17,500 bases of DNA, taken from assembly GCF_001761365.1 (NCBI RefSeq), contig NZ_CP017477.1:1-17500 (forward strand), written 5' to 3'. This document shows positions 15,263 through 17,500 of this stretch, in pieces. The stretch comes from Polaribacter vadi (lineage in GTDB: Bacteria; Bacteroidota; Bacteroidia; Flavobacteriales; Flavobacteriaceae). The position numbers and the translations under genes are program-made. Under the pieces are notes generated by a model that searched no databases, was not told the DNA's origin, and worked only from the letters and a program-made list of their open reading frames with translations. The stretch's first letter is position 1, and every line of letters starts with the position of its first letter.

Positions 15263-16021
15263 ATGTCGAAAACCCGCAAAAATTTGAAAAAACTACTCTA
15301 CATATATATAGGTCTAATTTCAATGATTTCTTTTTCACAAAAAAAAGAGGAATTAGATTCGTTGCCTAAAAATTTTGACGACTATATTTTTGTAAAACCA
15401 GGAGACAGTATCACTATAGAGTTGAATGAATTTACGCTACTACCAAAGCAAAAATTCAAATCTAAAGACGATATTCGTTATTATTTGTGGTTACGCAGAA
15501 AAGTTTTTAAAGCATATCCTTATGCAAAACTAGCATCAGAAAGGTTAGATTCTTTAAATGCAAGATTAGATAGAATAGATTCGAAAAGCAAAAAAAGAAA
15601 ATATACCAGGCAAATTCAAAAGTATATTGAAGGTGAGTTTACAGAGCAAATTAAAAAGATGACCAAAACAGAAGGTCGAATTTTAATAAAATTAATTCAT
15701 CGTCAAACAGGTAAAACTGCTTTCGATAATATTAAAGGTTTACGAAGTGGTTGGAAAGCTTTTTGGTATAACACAACAGCCAATCTTTTTAGCTTATCTT
15801 TAAAAGAAGAATATCTTCCAGAAACTATAAACGAAGATTTTTTAGTCGAAGATATTTTACAACGCGCTTTTAGAGATCAAATTTTAAAAAGTCAGCCTAC
15901 AAAACTCAATTTCGATTTTATAGAAGTAATTGCAGAAAAAAAAGCAGAGATAAATGTTGAAGAATATAAAATCTTGTTTGCTAAAATGAAAAAGAAAAAA
16001 AAGATAAGAAGTAATAATTAA
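15263..16021 (+). CDS. DUF4294 family protein with signal peptide
   Basis: A Bacteroidetes-specific protein of unknown function, recognised as DUF4294 (PF14127). From ATG 15263 it has 252 residues, with a clear signal peptide: MSKTRKNLKK, then LLYIYIGLISMISFS. The conserved core has two blocks: YYLWLRRKVFKAYPYAKLAS, and a Lys-rich helical region followed by GRILIKLIHRQTGKTAFDNIK and GWKAFWYNTTANLFSLSLK. The C-terminus is Lys-rich (MKKKKKIRSNN). An upstream in-frame ATG at 15221 would add 14 residues in front of the signal peptide, so I prefer 15263. The protein probably acts in the periplasm or at a membrane. No enzymatic motif is visible. It follows ligA closely, but that link may only reflect co-transcription. 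Confidence 0.88.
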   Translation: MSKTRKNLKKLLYIYIGLISMISFSQKKEELDSLPKNFDDYIFVKPGDSITIELNEFTLLPKQKFKSKDDIRYYLWLRRKVFKAYPYAKLASERLDSLNARLDRIDSKSKKRKYTRQIQKYIEGEFTEQIKKMTKTEGRILIKLIHRQTGKTAFDNIKGLRSGWKAFWYNTTANLFSLSLKEEYLPETINEDFLVEDILQRAFRDQILKSQPTKLNFDFIEVIAEKKAEINVEEYKILFAKMKKKKKIRSNN

Positions 16022-16028
16022 TTTCTTT

Positions 16029-16197
16029 TGGGTGTTTCCACGCGAAAAAGCGTGGTCGGGCTTTACGCACTCGCTTTTTTTATGGCTATATATAAGGTAA
16101 CTTAAAATTTTAAAACTTTAGTTTAATTATTGATGAGCTATTGAGTAATCATAGAGATATAAAAAAGAGCTCAAACAAATGCTTCAATCCCTAACAC
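16029..16197 (+). repeat. Interspersed intergenic repeat, copy B, with an AT-rich insertion
   Basis: Opens with a perfect hairpin CCACGC-GAAAAA-GCGTGG (16038-16055), then GGGCTTT. It shares ACTCGCTTTTTTT (16069-16081), AAAAAAGAGCTCAAACAA (16161-16178) and TTCAATC (16183-16189) with copy A. The first two blocks are 79 bases apart here and 13 in copy A, so this copy has gained an AT-rich stretch or diverged there. The hairpin may also end the ligA/DUF4294 transcript. Confidence 0.7.
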
Positions 16198-16600
16198 AGT
16201 CATTGGTAATTTTTAGAAGAGTTTATAATTAATAAATATATTTAAGTTAAAACGTGAATTTAATAAAACAGAATTTTACTTTTCATAAACTTTAGTTTCT
16301 GATTTAAATTTATAGTTAATTTAAAAATACTGCAGAATCAGAATAATAATTTAGTATACTTTTCAAAACAAAAATCATTTTCAAACATTGTGTCTTTTAT
16401 ATATCCGGTTTTCTTAGATTTTTTAATTATCAATATTCCACAGATAAATATTCTTGATAAACTAAAATTTAAAATATTTGTAATAGGTTATATATGTCAA
16501 TACTAAAATTCTCATTTTTTTTTAATTTTATTTTAGTTTATAAATATCGTGTTTTCAGTGCTTTAAAATTGTTTAAAATATTTTTTCAAAAGAATTAAAT
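16198..16600. other. AT-rich gene-free stretch
   Basis: I see no gene or RNA here. Composition is extremely AT-rich, with stops in every frame. A short inverted pair TTCTGATT/AATCAGAA lies at 16297-16304 and 16336-16343. On the minus strand around 16350-16440 a run of about 28 codons without a stop looks faintly protein-like, too short to call a pseudogene. Confidence 0.5.
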
Positions 16601-16607
16601 AAAAAAG

Positions 16608-16637
16608 TTGTGTATGTAGAAAGGTGTTGTATATTTG
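16608..16637 (+). promoter_or_regulatory. rRNA promoter P1
   Basis: TTG (16608-16610), 19 bases, then TATATTTG (16630-16637): an ideal Bacteroidetes promoter. It is followed by CACCCGCTAAC, which is repeated after P3. It lies about 530 bases before 16S. Confidence 0.75.
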
Positions 16638-16764
16638 CACCCGCTAACGGGAATATTTGTTAGTTATGTTCATTGAAATTTCTGTTATTGGCTTGGGTTC
16701 GGAGTTGGTTATTGGTTTTAGAATTTGTTTAAATTTTTTAAAAAAATAATCAATTTTCATTAGG

Positions 16765-16792
16765 TTGATAGAAATAAATGGTTGTATCTTTG
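16765..16792 (+). promoter_or_regulatory. rRNA promoter P2
   Basis: TTG (16765-16767), 17 bases, then TATCTTTG (16785-16792). It is followed by CAGTCCG instead of the CACCCGC seen at P1 and P3. Confidence 0.7.
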
Positions 16793-16857
16793 CAGTCCGA
16801 AATTTTCGGTAAAGAAGTTCAGTTGTTTTTAGGGTTTGAAAAAATATTTTTTTTTAT

Positions 16858-16887
16858 TTGTCAGTTTAAAAATAAGTTTTATATTTG
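16858..16887 (+). promoter_or_regulatory. rRNA promoter P3
   Basis: TTG (16858-16860), 19 bases, then TATATTTG (16880-16887), the same layout as P1. It shares the 19-base TATATTTGCACCCGCTAAC with P1. It lies about 270 bases before the 16S 5' end. Confidence 0.75.
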
Positions 16888-16893
16888 CACCCG

Positions 16894-17157
16894 CTAACAG
16901 AAATAGCAAAAAAAAGTTCAGAGAGATTTTGGAATGATAAGCGAAAAACTTAAGGGTTTTTAAAATTATCAGATAGTTCGATTCTATTGTTTCTACAGAT
17001 TTAGGTTTTATAAAGATTGTTTAACGACAAGATTGCGAGGCTTAAGAAGTTCATTGAAAATATTGAAATTGACAGCGTAAATAAAGAGTAGAATAACCAT
17101 GTTTAATTAATTAGACAAATTCTTTTGAAACTTATTCATTCATATTATTTAAAATAT
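16894..17157 (+). other. 16S rRNA leader
   Basis: Transcribed leader between P3 and mature 16S, containing GTTCATTGAAA (17049-17059), which also occurs after P1 at 16668-16678. It is followed by TATTGAAATTGACAGCG, a stretch I associate with flavobacterial rRNA leaders. A boxA-like antitermination role is likely but not shown. No tRNA or coding sequence is seen. Confidence 0.5.
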
Positions 17158-17500
17158 ACAATGAAGAGTTTGATCCTGGCTCAGGATGAACGCTAGCGGC
17201 AGGCTTAACACATGCAAGTCGAGGGGTAACATTGTGCTTGCACAGATGACGACCGGCGCACGGGTGCGTAACGCGTATAGAATCTACCTTTTACAGGGGG
17301 ATAGCCTTTAGAAATGAAGATTAATATCCCATAGTATTGAGACTTGGCATCAAGACTTAATTAAAGATTTATCGGTAAAAGATGACTATGCGTCCTATTA
17401 GCTAGATGGTAAGGTAATGGCTTACCATGGCTACGATAGGTAGGGGTCCTGAGAGGGAGATCCCCCACACTGGTACTGAGACACGGACCAGACTCCTACG
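17158..17500 (+). rRNA. 16S ribosomal RNA, 5' part (cut by window end)
   Basis: The universal AGAGTTTGATCCTGGCTCAG lies at 17165-17184, and the window ends within ACTCCTACG, near E. coli position 340. The 5' end at about 17158 is set by aligning ACAATGAAGAG with E. coli AAATTGAAGAG. CGCTAGCGGCAGGCTTAACA and the V1-V2 region read as Flavobacteriaceae. The rest of the operon lies beyond the window. Confidence 0.97.

Noticed and set aside
16350..16440. Possible decayed coding fragment on the minus strand (about 28 codons, KKSKKTGYIKDTMFEND)
   Set aside because: Flanked by several stops, too short, and no family recognised; AT-rich DNA gives such runs by chance.
16426..16445. Possible DnaA box (TATTCCACA)
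   Set aside because: Only 7 of 9 bases match TTATCCACA and it stands alone.
16666..16749. 27-codon open frame (MFIEISVIGLGSELV start) between rRNA promoters P1 and P2
   Set aside because: It lies in the rRNA leader, has no start-site support, and the GTTCATTGAAA motif at its start recurs near 16S as an RNA signal.

Overview
The window looks like a near-origin chromosomal segment of a marine-type member of the Flavobacteriaceae, probably close to Polaribacter or Tenacibaculum. The DNA is strongly AT-rich. Promoters follow the Bacteroidetes pattern (TTG, about 19 bases, then TAnnTTTG), and Shine-Dalgarno sites are essentially absent. Gene content fits (a DUF4294 protein, a roughly 480-residue GAPDH, a short RsmI-like methylase), and the partial 16S rRNA at the right end reads as flavobacterial. 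Placement is from recognition of the sequences, not from a search.

Layout. 1-3469 (+): dnaA (its first base is the first base of the window, so the origin side is not visible), a low-molecular-weight tyrosine phosphatase, a short RsmI-like SAM methyltransferase, and an S26-family signal peptidase whose general base appears to be His instead of Lys. 3466-6596 (-): a lytic-transglycosylase-like protein, and a tight cell-wall unit dapF / GNAT acetyltransferase / mltG. 6597-6725: a divergent control region with five helically phased GTTAAA motifs. 6726-9690 (+): an HtrA/DegP-type periplasmic protease with a terminator, then a long GAPDH behind a promoter that carries a perfect 16-base palindrome. 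9691-10121: gene-free, with stacked hairpins followed by relics of interspersed repeats. 10122-10784 (-): an unrecognised cytosolic protein. 10939-12983 (-): a three-gene sulfur operon (SQR-like flavoprotein, TusE/DsrC-like, DsrE2-like) preceded by two Crp/Fnr-type palindromes. 13178-16021 (+): ligA and a DUF4294 protein. 16022-17157: gene-free, with a second, interrupted copy of the interspersed repeat and three tandem rRNA promoters. 17158-17500 (+): the first ~343 bases of 16S rRNA, running off the window.

Most genes are core housekeeping: replication and repair (dnaA, ligA), wall building (dapF, mltG, SLT-like), envelope quality control (htrA, signal peptidase) and central carbon metabolism (gap). 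The accessory part is the sulfur operon. A sulfide-oxidising flavoprotein sits with two sulfur-carrier proteins but with no rhodanese, TusA or sHdr gene beside it, and its two operators suggest control by a redox- or NO-responsive Crp/Fnr-family regulator. It is the best candidate here for an under-described system.
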